NCBI GenBank assembly: GCA_948579355.1
Contig: CAPAOV010000009.1
Location: 1 to 64,000, forward strand
Reading direction: 5' to 3'
DNA from: an uncultured Eubacterium sp.
Lineage (GTDB): Bacteria > Bacillota > Clostridia > Lachnospirales > Lachnospiraceae
DNA length: 64,000 nucleotides
In this document: piece by piece, positions 1-8,481 of the stretch
Numbering within the stretch: the stretch's first letter is position 1
How the letters are laid out: each line of letters opens with the position of its first letter
Translations under genes and position numbers: made by a program
The notes under the pieces: generated by a model
What the model saw: only the letters and a program-made list of their open reading frames with translations
Databases searched by the model: none
What the model was told of the DNA's origin: nothing

Positions 1-301
1 CGCCGGTTCCTTCGAGGGAGAGGTCACTGCGGGTGAGGATGAGGTGGCCGGTGGCGGTGTCTACGCCGTCGGCACATTCGGCTTCTAAGGGGGAACCTGC
101 CAAACGGTTTTCGTAGACGCTGCGGAACGTTTCTCCATAGGCTTCTTCGACGGCGGTGCTGTACACCTCACCAAAGGTGAGGTTTTCGCCAAAGGTGAGG
201 TTCTCCTCCGCAGCCTGACAGATACTGCTGTTTACAGACAAAACAAATCCGCACATCAAGGCAACTGTTACTCCCATTAATAGCTTCCCCAATCTTCTCA
301 T
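1..301 (-). CDS. Rhs-type secreted protein, N-terminal part (runs off the window)
   Basis: The reading frame is open from an ATG at 301 to the left edge, so only the first 100 residues are seen. An AAGGAG Shine-Dalgarno lies just upstream of the ATG. Residues 1 to about 31 form a signal peptide (MRRLGKLL, then a hydrophobic stretch ending near CQAA). The mature part contains DGVDTATGHLILTRSDLSLEG, the kind of sequence that opens the Rhs/YD-repeat region of large wall-associated proteins (DUF6531-like start). Such proteins are exported and often act in contact toxicity or adhesion, but the repeats and any toxic C-terminus lie outside the window, so the role is inferred. The nonapeptide ENLTFGENLTFGE shows a small internal duplication. 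Confidence 0.6.
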   Translation of the reverse strand, partial: MRRLGKLLMGVTVALMCGFVLSVNSSICQAAEENLTFGENLTFGEVYSTAVEEAYGETFRSVYENRLAGSPLEAECADGVDTATGHLILTRSDLSLEGTG

Positions 302-393
302 AGATTTCAAACTCCTTTCTTATACAGTCAACACTCAATCAAGACTCTGCTTTTTCAGTTCTTCCACTGTTATTCCTGCATCTAGTTTCTATA

Positions 394-566
394 TCACTTC
401 ACCAAACGTATAGGTCCATTCATAAGCAGGACGGCGACTTCTACCCGCTCTTCTTTTGTCAGCGATTTGTTTCCCGTGTGACAGTAAAGTCGGTGATGTT
501 TACGGATGCCAGCGGGAATGCTCCTGCCGATAACCCGCTGATTATGGTTTTTATGTTTCGCTTCAT
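394..566 (-). pseudogene. possible small gene broken by a frameshift
   Basis: On the minus strand an ATG at 566 follows a good AGGGGAG ribosome binding site and opens a 35-codon frame (starts MKRNIKTIISGLSAG, hydrophobic) ending with TGA at 459. The neighbouring frame continues from the same place with SLTKEERVEVAVLLMNGPIR and a stop at 394. Joining the two by one indel would give a protein of about 57 residues. I do not recognise it. It sits just upstream of the Rhs-type gene on the same strand. It could equally be a real 35-residue peptide with untranslated 3' sequence. Confidence 0.3.
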
Positions 567-644
567 TGGTACTCCCCTTTCCTATGTCTGTCCGCTTGGT
601 TCTGTCAGACACTGTCTGTAAATTTTGTGTTATTTTTGCAAAAA

Positions 645-720
645 AAGCGGCGGCTGAGAAGCGCCCCGCAAAGAACTAAAGTTCTCTAAGAATCGCTATG
701 CGGTTCCTGCTCCGCACAGG
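645..720 (+). ncRNA. candidate structured RNA motif, copy 1
   Basis: Read on the plus strand there is a G+C-rich stem with a GCTGAGAA loop, then a hairpin GAATCGC-TAT-GCGGTTC, then CTCCGCACA. The element at 21845-21905 has the same order: stem with loop GCTGAGAAA, hairpin built on AATCAGC, then CTCTGCACA. Stem bases differ while loop and tail sequences are kept, which is how a conserved RNA would look. Which strand is transcribed is not known; here the flanking genes are on the minus strand. Confidence 0.4.
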
Positions 721-737
721 GGAAATTTTCCTATAAG

Positions 738-781
738 AAAAAATAATTCCATCCGGAAACACGGTTTGTATCCGGATGGAA
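738..781 (-). terminator. rho-independent terminator downstream of alaS
   Basis: An 11-bp inverted repeat TTCCATCCGGA / TCCGGATGGAA with a 13-base loop is followed on the minus strand by TTATTTTTTC. It lies about 190 bases past the alaS stop codon. Confidence 0.7.
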
Positions 782-970
782 CTATTCCTGTCTTATGTAT
801 TTTGGGTCACTCTGTCATTCGTAAATGCTTTGCGAAGTACTTTCCCCTGCATCCGGTTTTTCTTTTGTTTCCGCTCTTTGTTACATACGTTTATCTTATC
901 AGGCTCCGGTATTTTTCGACAGAGGCGGTGGCAATAAATAGTTTCGCAATAGTGTTTTTTATTTCATCAA

Positions 971-2746
971 TCATTGCACATCAATAACAGCCTTGATTCG
1001 TCTGACACCGGCGGAGGACGCCTGCTCCTTTATAATTTTAAAAGAGACAAGTTCGCCGGTATTTTTTGCATGTGGGCCGCCGCAAATTTCTTTCGAGTAT
1101 CCGGGGATTGTGTACACTTTGACTATTTCACCATACTTCCCCGAAAAAACACCGACCGCACCCTCTTCATAAGCTTTCTTCGGAGTCATTTCTTCCAAAA
1201 TGACATCAACCTTTTTCCCAATGGCTTCGTTTACAATAGCTTCCACTTTTTCCAACTCCTCTTTTGTAACTTTCCGCCCAAAGGAGAAATCAAATCTCAA
1301 ACGTTCCGAAGTTATATTACTGCCTCTCTGAGACACTTCATCACCAAGTACCTTCCTTAGCGCTCCGTTTAACAAATGTGTTGCCGTGTGAAGTCTGGCT
1401 GTCTGCTCATTATTGTCTGCCAAACCTCCTGTAAACTTACCTGCCGCTCCCTGTCTGGATTTGTTCCGGTGCTCCTCAAATTTTTTCCAAAATCCATCCA
1501 TATCCACCTGATATCCTTTTTCCAAAGCCAGTTCTGATGTAAATTCAATAGGAAAACCATAAGTGTCATACAGTTTGAATGCCAATTCGCCATTAAGAAC
1601 TCCGCCTTGCCGTATATCATCAAGGTATCTGTTTGCTTTCTTTAGTCCCTCGTCCAATGTCTTGGAAAATAAATCATATTCCTTTTGCAACTGCTCCAAA
1701 ATGAACTCGCTATTTTCCCCGAGTTCCGGATAAACCGGCTCGTATTGTTCAATAATCACTCTAGATAATTTGCACAGGTAGTTTGCATTAATACCGGCTT
1801 TCTTAAACAATCGGATAATTCTTCGGATTAGTCTTCTCAAAACATATCCCTGCTCTGTGTTGGACGGACTAATCTTCATCGGGTCTCCAAGAATAAAAGT
1901 AATCGTTCTGGTATGCTCACAAATAATTCTCTTATCACGTTCAGGGATGTCTTTTTCTTCTTTTTCAACAATTTCTTCAAGCGTTTGCATAATGGGGATA
2001 AATAACTCCGTATCGTATACATTTGTTTTTCCATTAAAAATAGTCAGAACACGTTCCAAACCCATTCCCGTATCTACATTTTTCTGTTTTAGCGCTGTAA
2101 AAGAACCATCAGCCTCTTTATTAAACTGCATGAAAACGTTATTCCAAATCTCTACATATTTCCCACACTGACATGCCGGTCCGCAATTCGGGTTACATTT
2201 CGGTTTTCCCATATCGTAGAAGATTTCGGTGTCCGATCCACAGGGGCCAGTCTGTCCGGCCGGGCCCCACCAATTATTGTCTCTTCCATATCGGAAAATC
2301 TGGTCACTCTTAAGTCCAAAACTCTTCCAAATTCCTTCAGCCTCCACGTCAGCCGGTACTAATTCATCGCCAGCAAATACCGTTACGGCCAGTCTTTCCA
2401 AGGGGATATGAAGATAATTAGTCAGGAAGTCAAAACTCATAGAGATGGATTCCTGTTTAAAGTAGTCTCCCAGCGACCAATTTCCCAACATTTCAAAAAA
2501 GGTACAATGCGTATCGTCTCCTACTTCATCAATATCTTCTGTTCTCACGCACTTCTGAATATCCGTAAGCCTTTTCCCACTCGGATGTTTCTCGCCCAGC
2601 AAATATGGTACTAACGGATGCATTCCTGCGGTAGTAAACAAAACAGTTGGGTCATTCTCTGGGAGAAGTGACGCAGACGCGATTTCCTTATGTCCCCTTT
2701 CTTTAAAAAAGTTTACATACATTGTTCTCAATTCATTTGCTGTCAT
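971..2746 (-). CDS. alaS: alanine--tRNA ligase, short form
   Basis: Charges tRNA-Ala in the cytosol. The 591-residue protein has the class II aminoacylation core at the N-terminus (for example TAGMHPLVPYL near residue 40 and GMGLERV near 230) and the alanyl editing domain at the C-terminus, with zinc-binding HTATHLL and CGGPHAKNTGEL. It stops there and lacks the C-terminal oligomerisation/C-Ala region that brings typical AlaS to about 870 residues. The ending is clean, with no trace of a broken continuation, and about 590-residue AlaS proteins are a known clostridial subclass, so I read it as natural. A T-box leader precedes it, so expression should rise when tRNA-Ala is uncharged. Whether a full-length alaS exists elsewhere in the genome cannot be seen. 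Confidence 0.93.
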   Translation of the reverse strand: MTANELRTMYVNFFKERGHKEIASASLLPENDPTVLFTTAGMHPLVPYLLGEKHPSGKRLTDIQKCVRTEDIDEVGDDTHCTFFEMLGNWSLGDYFKQESISMSFDFLTNYLHIPLERLAVTVFAGDELVPADVEAEGIWKSFGLKSDQIFRYGRDNNWWGPAGQTGPCGSDTEIFYDMGKPKCNPNCGPACQCGKYVEIWNNVFMQFNKEADGSFTALKQKNVDTGMGLERVLTIFNGKTNVYDTELFIPIMQTLEEIVEKEEKDIPERDKRIICEHTRTITFILGDPMKISPSNTEQGYVLRRLIRRIIRLFKKAGINANYLCKLSRVIIEQYEPVYPELGENSEFILEQLQKEYDLFSKTLDEGLKKANRYLDDIRQGGVLNGELAFKLYDTYGFPIEFTSELALEKGYQVDMDGFWKKFEEHRNKSRQGAAGKFTGGLADNNEQTARLHTATHLLNGALRKVLGDEVSQRGSNITSERLRFDFSFGRKVTKEELEKVEAIVNEAIGKKVDVILEEMTPKKAYEEGAVGVFSGKYGEIVKVYTIPGYSKEICGGPHAKNTGELVSFKIIKEQASSAGVRRIKAVIDVQ

Positions 2747-2778
2747 ATTTCATTCTCCTCGTCTTTCTATTATTTTCC

Positions 2779-3068
2779 AAAACAAAAAGCCCCAAGTTGA
2801 TATAAAATATCAACTTAGGGCGAACTTTCATGTCCGTGTTACCACCTAATTTCAGATTTCTCTGCACTCTGTCAATACGGGATTTCTCCGATATTGCTTC
2901 CTATGTTAACGGGGGAACTCCGTTGAAGCCTACTAAGATATATCTGTTCGGTCCACAGCTCAGAGGCTGCTTCCATATTAGTTCAATGAAGATTCGCACC
3001 AACCATCTTCTCTCTGTGAAATCCCTAATATCTACTATTCCTCGTCAAAGCCTTTTTGTTTTGAATTT
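2779..3068 (-). promoter_or_regulatory. T-box riboswitch leader of alaS
   Basis: Read on the minus strand, the leader contains an AGTA/GA-type element, a CAGAGAG region and GGTGCGA typical of Stem I, then the T-box bases AGGTGGTAACACG (complement of 2836-2849), and finally a hairpin with arms CTAAGTTGATA / TATCAACTTGG and a T-run (2780-2820) that forms the terminator. Binding of uncharged tRNA would favour the antiterminator. The specifier triplet is probably a GCT in the GAGCTGTGG region, but I cannot place it with certainty. Confidence 0.9.
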
Positions 3069-3074
3069 GTAAGC

Positions 3075-3103
3075 ACTATAACACTATTAAAAGCAATTGT
3101 CAA
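3075..3103 (-). promoter_or_regulatory. sigma-A-type promoter of the T-box/alaS transcript
   Basis: On the minus strand TTGACA (3098-3103), a 17-base spacer and TATAGT (3075-3080) precede the T-box, placing the transcript start near 3068. Confidence 0.75.
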
Positions 3104-3223
3104 GGTCTTGTATTCGTCAATCGTTACAAACTTTTCCCATTTACAATTTGTGTAAAATCCGTTACACTGGAAAAGAATCTTAATAAAGATGTTGACAAAA
3201 ACACTTTTGAATGGAGGATTACT

Positions 3224-4090
3224 ATGTTATTAATAGGTTCACACGTTGGAATGAATGGAAAAGAAATGCTGCTTGGTTCCGTAAAGGAAGCTATCTCATA
3301 TGGGGCCAATACGTTTATGGTATATACCGGCGCGCCACAAAATACACGCCGCAAAGACACATCTGAACTGAATATTCCCGCCGCGAGAGAATTAATGAAA
3401 GAACACGGCATGGCAAATTTCATTGTCCATGCGCCCTATATTATAAATCTCGCCAATACGGTCAAACCGGAGACTTTTGAATTAGCTGTTGAATTTTTGG
3501 AAAAAGAGATTTCACGCACTGCTGCCATGGGCGCGGAGGTACTTGTACTGCATCCCGGTTCCCATGTGGGTGCAGGCGTTGAGGCCGGTATTGCGCAAAT
3601 AGTCCATGGACTCAATGAAGTGCTGACAGCAGACACACCGGTAAAAATTGCCCTAGAGACTATGGCGGGAAAAGGTAGTGAGATTGGCCGTTCCTTTGAA
3701 GAACTCCGCGCCATTTATGACGGGTGCGCACATCCGGATAAGCTGCGTGTCTGTATGGATACCTGTCATGTCAACGATGCCGGCTATGACATTGTTCACA
3801 ATTACGAAGATGTGATGGAACAGTTTGATACAATTATCGGCCTTGACCAGATTGCCGCTTTTCACATTAACGACAGCAAAAATGAGCTGGGCGCCCATAA
3901 AGACCGCCATGAAAATTTCGGAAAAGGATATCTTGGTACGGATGCACTGATGCAGGTCATCCGCGATACCCGTTTTGAAGACATACCAAAAATTTTAGAG
4001 ACGCCTTACCTGAAAGACGCCGATGATTCAAAGAAAAGTTATCCTCCTTACAAAGAGGAAATTGCAGCGATTCGGGAACTGATGGGGTAG
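3224..4090 (+). CDS. nfo: deoxyribonuclease IV (endonuclease IV, AP endonuclease)
   Basis: Base-excision repair enzyme that cuts DNA at abasic sites. The 288-residue length fits the family. It has the TIM-barrel AP endonuclease 2 signatures with metal ligands: an early His in FIVHAPYIINLA, VLHPGSH, the glutamate in ALETMAG, MDTCHVNDAGYD, and FHINDSKNELGAHKDRHENFGKG. A GGAGG ribosome binding site lies before the ATG. It is monocistronic between the divergent alaS leader and a convergent spore germination gene, and shares a hairpin terminator with its own 3' end. Confidence 0.95.
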   Translation: MLLIGSHVGMNGKEMLLGSVKEAISYGANTFMVYTGAPQNTRRKDTSELNIPAARELMKEHGMANFIVHAPYIINLANTVKPETFELAVEFLEKEISRTAAMGAEVLVLHPGSHVGAGVEAGIAQIVHGLNEVLTADTPVKIALETMAGKGSEIGRSFEELRAIYDGCAHPDKLRVCMDTCHVNDAGYDIVHNYEDVMEQFDTIIGLDQIAAFHINDSKNELGAHKDRHENFGKGYLGTDALMQVIRDTRFEDIPKILETPYLKDADDSKKSYPPYKEEIAAIRELMG

Positions 4091-4128
4091 CCTGATGATG
4101 GCAAGTTCCCGAATTACTGCAATTTTTT
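4061..4128 (+). terminator. terminator overlapping the 3' end of nfo
   Basis: A 20-base arm inside the last codons (4061-4080) pairs with 4103-4122 with two internal mismatches, followed by a run of seven T. It separates nfo from the convergent SpoVAF-like gene. Confidence 0.75.
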
Positions 4129-5549
4129 TACTGCTCTGATGTCGGCAGACTGACGCGGAAGAAGCGCCGCAGAAACTGTTTGGCATTAAACGGAAGAAGC
4201 GGATAAATATAGCTTTTGCCGCTGATGGTTCGATTGGTCACAATGCAGACAGCTACAAAAATGAGTCCGCCAATCAGTCCCCACAAACCAAATGCCGCAG
4301 TCAGACAAATGAGAATGATACGCATGAATTTGAGTGCAAAACCTAATTCCAGACTGACCTGCGTGTAATTTGCCACGGCAACAAAAGCCATGTAAAGCAT
4401 GATTTCGGAATTAAACCAGCCGGAGCTTACCGTATAATCTCCTAATATAATACCCGCTACTACACTGAGCGGCGTGCTCAACATATTCGGTGTATTGACT
4501 GACGCCAGCTTGAGTCCGTCAATGGCAAATTCCAAAATCAGCATTTGCAGCCAGATGGGGACATTAATCGGGTCATTGATAACAATAAATTTCATACTTT
4601 CCGGCAGCCATTCCGGATTGGAAATGAGCAGCAGGAAAAGCGGCGTCATTACAACCGCCAGAACATCAATTACCATCCGCGACAGACGCAGGTAAGTTCC
4701 CGTAATCGGTGGGAAATAATAATCATCCGCATCTTCCACAATGTCAAAAACGGAAGTCGGCAGTATCATAGCTGAGGGGGAATTATCTACCAGAACAGCA
4801 ATACTGCCCTCCAAAATACTGGCTGCTGTAGTATCCGGCCGTTCCGAGAATTTGAATTTAGGAAAGGGATTAAACCATTTATGCTGATAGAGACATTCTG
4901 CCAGACTTTGTTGATTCATGGACAATGAATCAATCTTGATGGCGTCTACCCGCTGCCGTATGTTTTCTAACATTTCCGGCTCAACCCGATTTCCCATATA
5001 GGCAATTACGACGTCTGTTCTGGAACTCTTTCCTACCGTATGCATTTCCATAACGAGGTCTTGGGAGCGTATGCGCCTGCGGATAAGCGCCGTATTGAAC
5101 ACTACGGTTTCCACGAAACCATCTCGGGAACCGCGCATGACTTTATCTTTTTCCGGCTCATCTACCGAGCGGGAAGGATAAGTACGAAAATCCGTTGCCA
5201 GTAATTCCGTGTACCCGTCAATCAAAAGAACCGGAACACCGGAAAGTATACGTTGTAACAAATCATTTTCTGTTCTTATCAAGTCAATCTCCCCATAAGG
5301 AAGACGGTCTTTTAAAAATTCGTGTGCCGTCGCCGGCATTTGTTCCGGCGTAATTTTATAGAGAAACTCTAATATCTTCTCCATAACTTCGTCTTTACAG
5401 AAACCATCAATAAAGTAAAAACAAGCTTTTTTACCACCAATTGTCACCACCCGATACAGCAAATCAAAACTCTTTTCTATATGAAGAAGTTCGTCGATTC
5501 GTTTTTTATTTTTATCAAAATCTTTTGAAAATTCCGTCTTTTTTTCCAT
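4128..5549 (-). CDS. spoVAF: GerA-family spore membrane protein, SpoVAF-like
   Basis: 473-residue protein of the GerA/SpoVAF family. The N-terminal half is cytoplasmic and holds family motifs such as RDGFVETVVFNTALIRRRI; the C-terminal half has about five membrane segments (residues 280-440) and ends with a basic tail KSYIYPLLPFNAKQFLRRFFR, close to SpoVAF proteins. In spores these proteins sit in the inner membrane and take part in germination or dipicolinate handling. I took the ATG at 5549 because GGAGGAG lies six bases before it; an ATG four codons upstream overlaps that ribosome binding site. The rest of a spoVA operon is not next to it, so a GerA receptor subunit cannot be excluded. Confidence 0.8.
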   Translation of the reverse strand: MEKKTEFSKDFDKNKKRIDELLHIEKSFDLLYRVVTIGGKKACFYFIDGFCKDEVMEKILEFLYKITPEQMPATAHEFLKDRLPYGEIDLIRTENDLLQRILSGVPVLLIDGYTELLATDFRTYPSRSVDEPEKDKVMRGSRDGFVETVVFNTALIRRRIRSQDLVMEMHTVGKSSRTDVVIAYMGNRVEPEMLENIRQRVDAIKIDSLSMNQQSLAECLYQHKWFNPFPKFKFSERPDTTAASILEGSIAVLVDNSPSAMILPTSVFDIVEDADDYYFPPITGTYLRLSRMVIDVLAVVMTPLFLLLISNPEWLPESMKFIVINDPINVPIWLQMLILEFAIDGLKLASVNTPNMLSTPLSVVAGIILGDYTVSSGWFNSEIMLYMAFVAVANYTQVSLELGFALKFMRIILICLTAAFGLWGLIGGLIFVAVCIVTNRTISGKSYIYPLLPFNAKQFLRRFFRVSLPTSEQ

Positions 5550-5618
5550 AATCTCCTCCATTTACATATTTTTCCTGCTTATAAATCTACCGCCAAAGTT
5601 TTTGCCTCCACGATAGGG

Positions 5619-5648
5619 TTGACAAAAAACACCTTTTCTATGTATTAT
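5619..5648 (+). promoter_or_regulatory. promoter of the DUF4250/GNAT pair
   Basis: TTGACA at 5619-5624 and TATTAT at 5643-5648 with an 18-base spacer. It lies 46 bases before the TTG start chosen for the DUF4250 gene. Confidence 0.6.
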
Positions 5649-5693
5649 TATGGGGAACTATTACATACCTTATTCATTTTAGGAGGTGTCATT

Positions 5694-5870
5694 TTGGACA
5701 TACCGCAAGACCCAATTATTTTGGTTAGTTATGTAAATACGAAATTAAGAGACCAATTTGCCACATTGGATGAATTTTGTCGAACTTATGATGTGGACGA
5801 GGCAGAGCTTTGCGACACGTTAGATTCGATTGATTATCATTACGATGAAACAACTAACCGCTTTGTATAA
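5694..5870 (+). CDS. DUF4250 domain protein
   Basis: A 58-residue protein with DIPQDPIILVSYVNTKLRDQF near its start, which matches the small DUF4250 family of clostridia. Function unknown; the sequence suggests a small helical cytosolic protein. I chose the TTG at 5694 because AGGAGG lies seven bases upstream; an in-frame ATG at 5619 falls inside the promoter -35 box. The GNAT gene begins 32 bases after the stop and is probably co-transcribed. Confidence 0.75.
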   Translation: MDIPQDPIILVSYVNTKLRDQFATLDEFCRTYDVDEAELCDTLDSIDYHYDETTNRFV

Positions 5871-5902
5871 CGATTGATGTAATGAGAAGGAGGGAATGGG
5901 AA

Positions 5903-6325
5903 TTGAGCACCATACAATTTACACATACCATTTCCATTCAGGAATACAATGCGTTACGTGCCAGTGTGGATTTTATTACGATTTGTCCAAAGCAGGCGCG
6001 TACCGCTCTGGACAATTCCCTATATATCCTCGTCGCCACTGATGGCAGCGCTCCACTCGGCATGGCGCGTGTGATTGGCGATGGCGGTTATGTGTACTTT
6101 ATCTGTGATGTTATTGTTCATCCGGCCCATCAGTCAAAAGGCATAGGACGAGCCATCATTGAACGTGTCCTCGAATGGCTGGAAGCACAAATTGATGAGG
6201 GTGAGACCATTATGGTCAATCTCATGTCCGCTATGAATAAAGAAGTCTTTTATGAGAAACTCGGCTTTCACAAACGCCCATTTGACAATCACGGCTCGGG
6301 AATGAGCCGCTGGATTAGCAAATAA
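5903..6325 (+). CDS. GNAT family N-acetyltransferase
   Basis: 140-residue acetyl-CoA-dependent acetyltransferase. The acetyl-CoA binding loop is visible as VIVHPAHQSKGIGRAIIERVL, and the C-terminal FYEKLGF is typical of the fold. The TTG at 5903 is preceded by AGGAGG at good spacing; the upstream in-frame ATG (5882) covers that site. The substrate is not predictable. It probably forms a transcription unit with the DUF4250 gene. Confidence 0.85.
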   Translation: MSTIQFTHTISIQEYNALRASVDFITICPKQARTALDNSLYILVATDGSAPLGMARVIGDGGYVYFICDVIVHPAHQSKGIGRAIIERVLEWLEAQIDEGETIMVNLMSAMNKEVFYEKLGFHKRPFDNHGSGMSRWISK

Positions 6326-6328
6326 TGT

Positions 6329-7321
6329 CTATTCTATCTCCTCTTCTGCCGCCTTTAATATAGTCAACCCAACCGGTCCCAGCAACACACCGGCAAGCCC
6401 TAACAATTCCGCCCCTACATAGACGGAAATCAATATATACAAAGGTTTCAGCCCCAATTCTTTGCCAAACAGTTTTGGCTCCAATACTTCTCGTAAAAAA
6501 GCGGCTATGGCAAATACTGTTATAAGTATTGCCGCTGCATAATAATTTCCACCAAGCATCTTGATTATAGCCCACGGTATCAGGATTATTCCGCTTCCGA
6601 CAACCGGAAAAGCGTCAAATACGGCGATTCCTGCCCCAAATATAATGGCATAGTCGTTTCCCATCAGTAATAACCCGACAGAAATGACAGTCGCAATAAT
6701 GAACAAAATTATGCTCTGTGATTTTATATACGCCAGACCAGCTTTGCGCAGACGTCCGGCAAATGGGCGCAATTTGCCCCGAATTTTGGGAAATGTTTCA
6801 TCCAGAAGAATCAGTACTGCCGAAATAATAAAAATAAATACCGTACTGGCTATGGCAAATACTTTACATAATATCTGGGTTACATATCCTGACATACGAG
6901 GCAGCACGTCGGTTCCAATCGTATGATACAAATTTTGTACCTGCTGCTCGACATAGCGGTAACTCGTACCGCCCCCCAACTCTAACATCTTATCGCACTG
7001 ACAGCACATATTTTCCAAAAACTGATTTATCATCTGTTGATAAACCGGAAGTTTCTGCAGTAATAATATCGTTTGGCTCACAGCAATACTGATTATATAT
7101 CCGATAAAACTTACCAAGGCGGTAAATACAATAAATACAACCATAAGAACACTGACTTTGTGTCGCCAATGAAGTTTTTTTTCTAAAAACTGTATGATGG
7201 GAGAAACCATTTTCGCAAAAAAATAGGCGAGAACGAAAGGCAGCACCAAAGGAAGTAAAAAACGAAAAGTAAGAAAAATAAGCAGAATAATCCCTGCAAG
7301 TTTTACATATTTCACTTTCAT
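6329..7321 (-). CDS. AI-2E/YtvI family membrane protein
   Basis: 330-residue polytopic protein with about seven to eight hydrophobic segments and the family region VFDAFPVVGSGIILIPWA followed by EPKLFGKELGLKPL. The AI-2E transporter family includes YtvI, a sporulation membrane protein; transport of autoinducer is not implied. The ATG at 7321 has AGGGGAG at correct distance, better than one twelve codons upstream. It lies tail to tail with the acetyltransferase. Confidence 0.85.
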   Translation of the reverse strand: MKVKYVKLAGIILLIFLTFRFLLPLVLPFVLAYFFAKMVSPIIQFLEKKLHWRHKVSVLMVVFIVFTALVSFIGYIISIAVSQTILLLQKLPVYQQMINQFLENMCCQCDKMLELGGGTSYRYVEQQVQNLYHTIGTDVLPRMSGYVTQILCKVFAIASTVFIFIISAVLILLDETFPKIRGKLRPFAGRLRKAGLAYIKSQSIILFIIATVISVGLLLMGNDYAIIFGAGIAVFDAFPVVGSGIILIPWAIIKMLGGNYYAAAILITVFAIAAFLREVLEPKLFGKELGLKPLYILISVYVGAELLGLAGVLLGPVGLTILKAAEEEIE

Positions 7322-7413
7322 TTCAATCTCCCCTTTCATAATAAGGCAGCCGCACATTTTCGCTTGCTACCTTATTATGAACATGAAGATTCATTTTATC
7401 CTTGGCAAAATTT

Positions 7414-8118
7414 TCAGTTTTTATCGCGGAAACGATAGCCGGTTCCCCATACAGTCTGTATGAACTCCGGATTCGCAGTATCCTTTTCAATTTTTTCGCG
7501 GATTTTTCTAATGTGCACAACTAAAGTAGCCGTCTCGCTTCCCGGACTGTATCCCCAAATCTGATGAAACAGCTCCTCTTTTGAAAACACACGGTTTGGA
7601 TGAGCTGCCAGAAAGAAAAGCAGGGAAAACTCTTTGGCCGTTAATTTCTTTTCTTTTTCATCCACAAATACACGCCTCGACGTTCTGTCAATCTTCAGCG
7701 GGCCGGAAATAATTACATCCCGTTTCGGTTCTGCCAAAGTGGACTGGTATCTCACAAGCGCCTCATAACGGGTCAGATGCGCTTTCACACGTGCAACCAG
7801 CTCATTGGGACGAAAAGGCTTGCGAATGTAATCATCGGCCCCCAAAGAAAATCCGTGAATAATATCAATGTCCTCTTCTTTTGAAGAGACAAAAATCACC
7901 GGTTTCAAATATATTTCCCGGTATTTCCGACAGATTTCAAATCCGCTCCGTCCCGGCAAATCGACCTCAAGTATAAGCATATCATATTCCCCGCTCATAG
8001 CCAGCTTCTCACCTTTCAGTCCATCCGTTTCAATATCTGCTTTAAAATTACTCAATTCCAAATAATCTTTTTCCATTCTTGCAATGGTTAAATCATTGTC
8101 AATAATTAAAATATTCAT
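7414..8118 (-). CDS. orphan OmpR-family response regulator with atypical receiver
   Basis: 234 residues: receiver domain (1-120) and winged-helix DNA-binding domain (about 140-232, ending VWGTGYRFRDKN). The receiver is unusual. The usual phospho-acceptor Asp is Glu51 (LILEVDLPG where LLDxMLPG is normal), and the acidic pair reads D7-N8 rather than D-D. The lysine in RKPF is kept. No histidine kinase gene is adjacent. Glu can mimic phosphoaspartate, so the protein may be constitutively active or controlled another way; this is inference. The ATG at 8118 follows GGAGTAAAGAAG; a longer frame starts 16 codons upstream. Confidence 0.88.
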   Translation of the reverse strand: MNILIIDNDLTIARMEKDYLELSNFKADIETDGLKGEKLAMSGEYDMLILEVDLPGRSGFEICRKYREIYLKPVIFVSSKEEDIDIIHGFSLGADDYIRKPFRPNELVARVKAHLTRYEALVRYQSTLAEPKRDVIISGPLKIDRTSRRVFVDEKEKKLTAKEFSLLFFLAAHPNRVFSKEELFHQIWGYSPGSETATLVVHIRKIREKIEKDTANPEFIQTVWGTGYRFRDKN

Positions 8119-8481
8119 CTTCTTTACTCCATTCTGTTTAGTTTGAGCGACAATGGCTTTTGCCAAACCCCCTAATATTTACTCTTTCTTCTTTATTTCC
8201 TCTTATGTATAAGCATACTATTTCCTTATATAATACAGAAAACAGTATCCTATTCCATTAAAAAAACTTAATTTTTTTAATATTATATCACATATTTTTT
8301 TATTTTGCATTTATAAATCACTCTTTTTCGACTTTTTTCTTTATAAATTGTTGTCGATAGCATCAAAATAGGGAAAAACCCCTTTTTTTCCTCCTCCATT
8401 AACAGCGCTTTTCTTTCCTTGACGATATATTTTTTTTATAGTAGAATATATGAGAATATATACGAATTGAGGAGGATTATC
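8119..8481. other. AT-rich intergenic region before metK
   Basis: About 360 bases, very AT-rich, with divergent promoters for the orphan regulator and metK. A short GGG-AAAAA-CCC hairpin followed by T occurs near 8370-8388. I see no SAM riboswitch core and no gene. Confidence 0.5.
8419..8447 (+). promoter_or_regulatory. metK promoter
   Basis: TTGACG (8419-8424), 17-base spacer, TAGAAT (8442-8447), 34 bases before the metK start codon. Confidence 0.75.

Larger units (their letters stand above)
567..970. other. intergenic region between alaS and the small minus-strand ORF
   Basis: This 400-base stretch has no convincing gene. It holds the presumed alaS terminator (738-781) and a structured element at 645-720 that resembles a second one at 21845-21905. 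The plus-strand frame at 766-987 lies over the terminator and the alaS end and has no ribosome binding site. Confidence 0.6.

Noticed and set aside
766..987. 73-codon plus-strand hydrophobic frame
   Set aside because: Overlaps the alaS terminator and 3' end and lacks a ribosome binding site.
971..2746. alaS as a truncated pseudogene
   Set aside because: The editing domain is complete, the stop is clean, downstream DNA shows no continuation, and about 590-residue AlaS proteins are known.
8167..8481. Possible SAM riboswitch before metK
   Set aside because: No SAM-I/SAM-II core sequence or fitting stems were found; only a promoter and AT-rich DNA.
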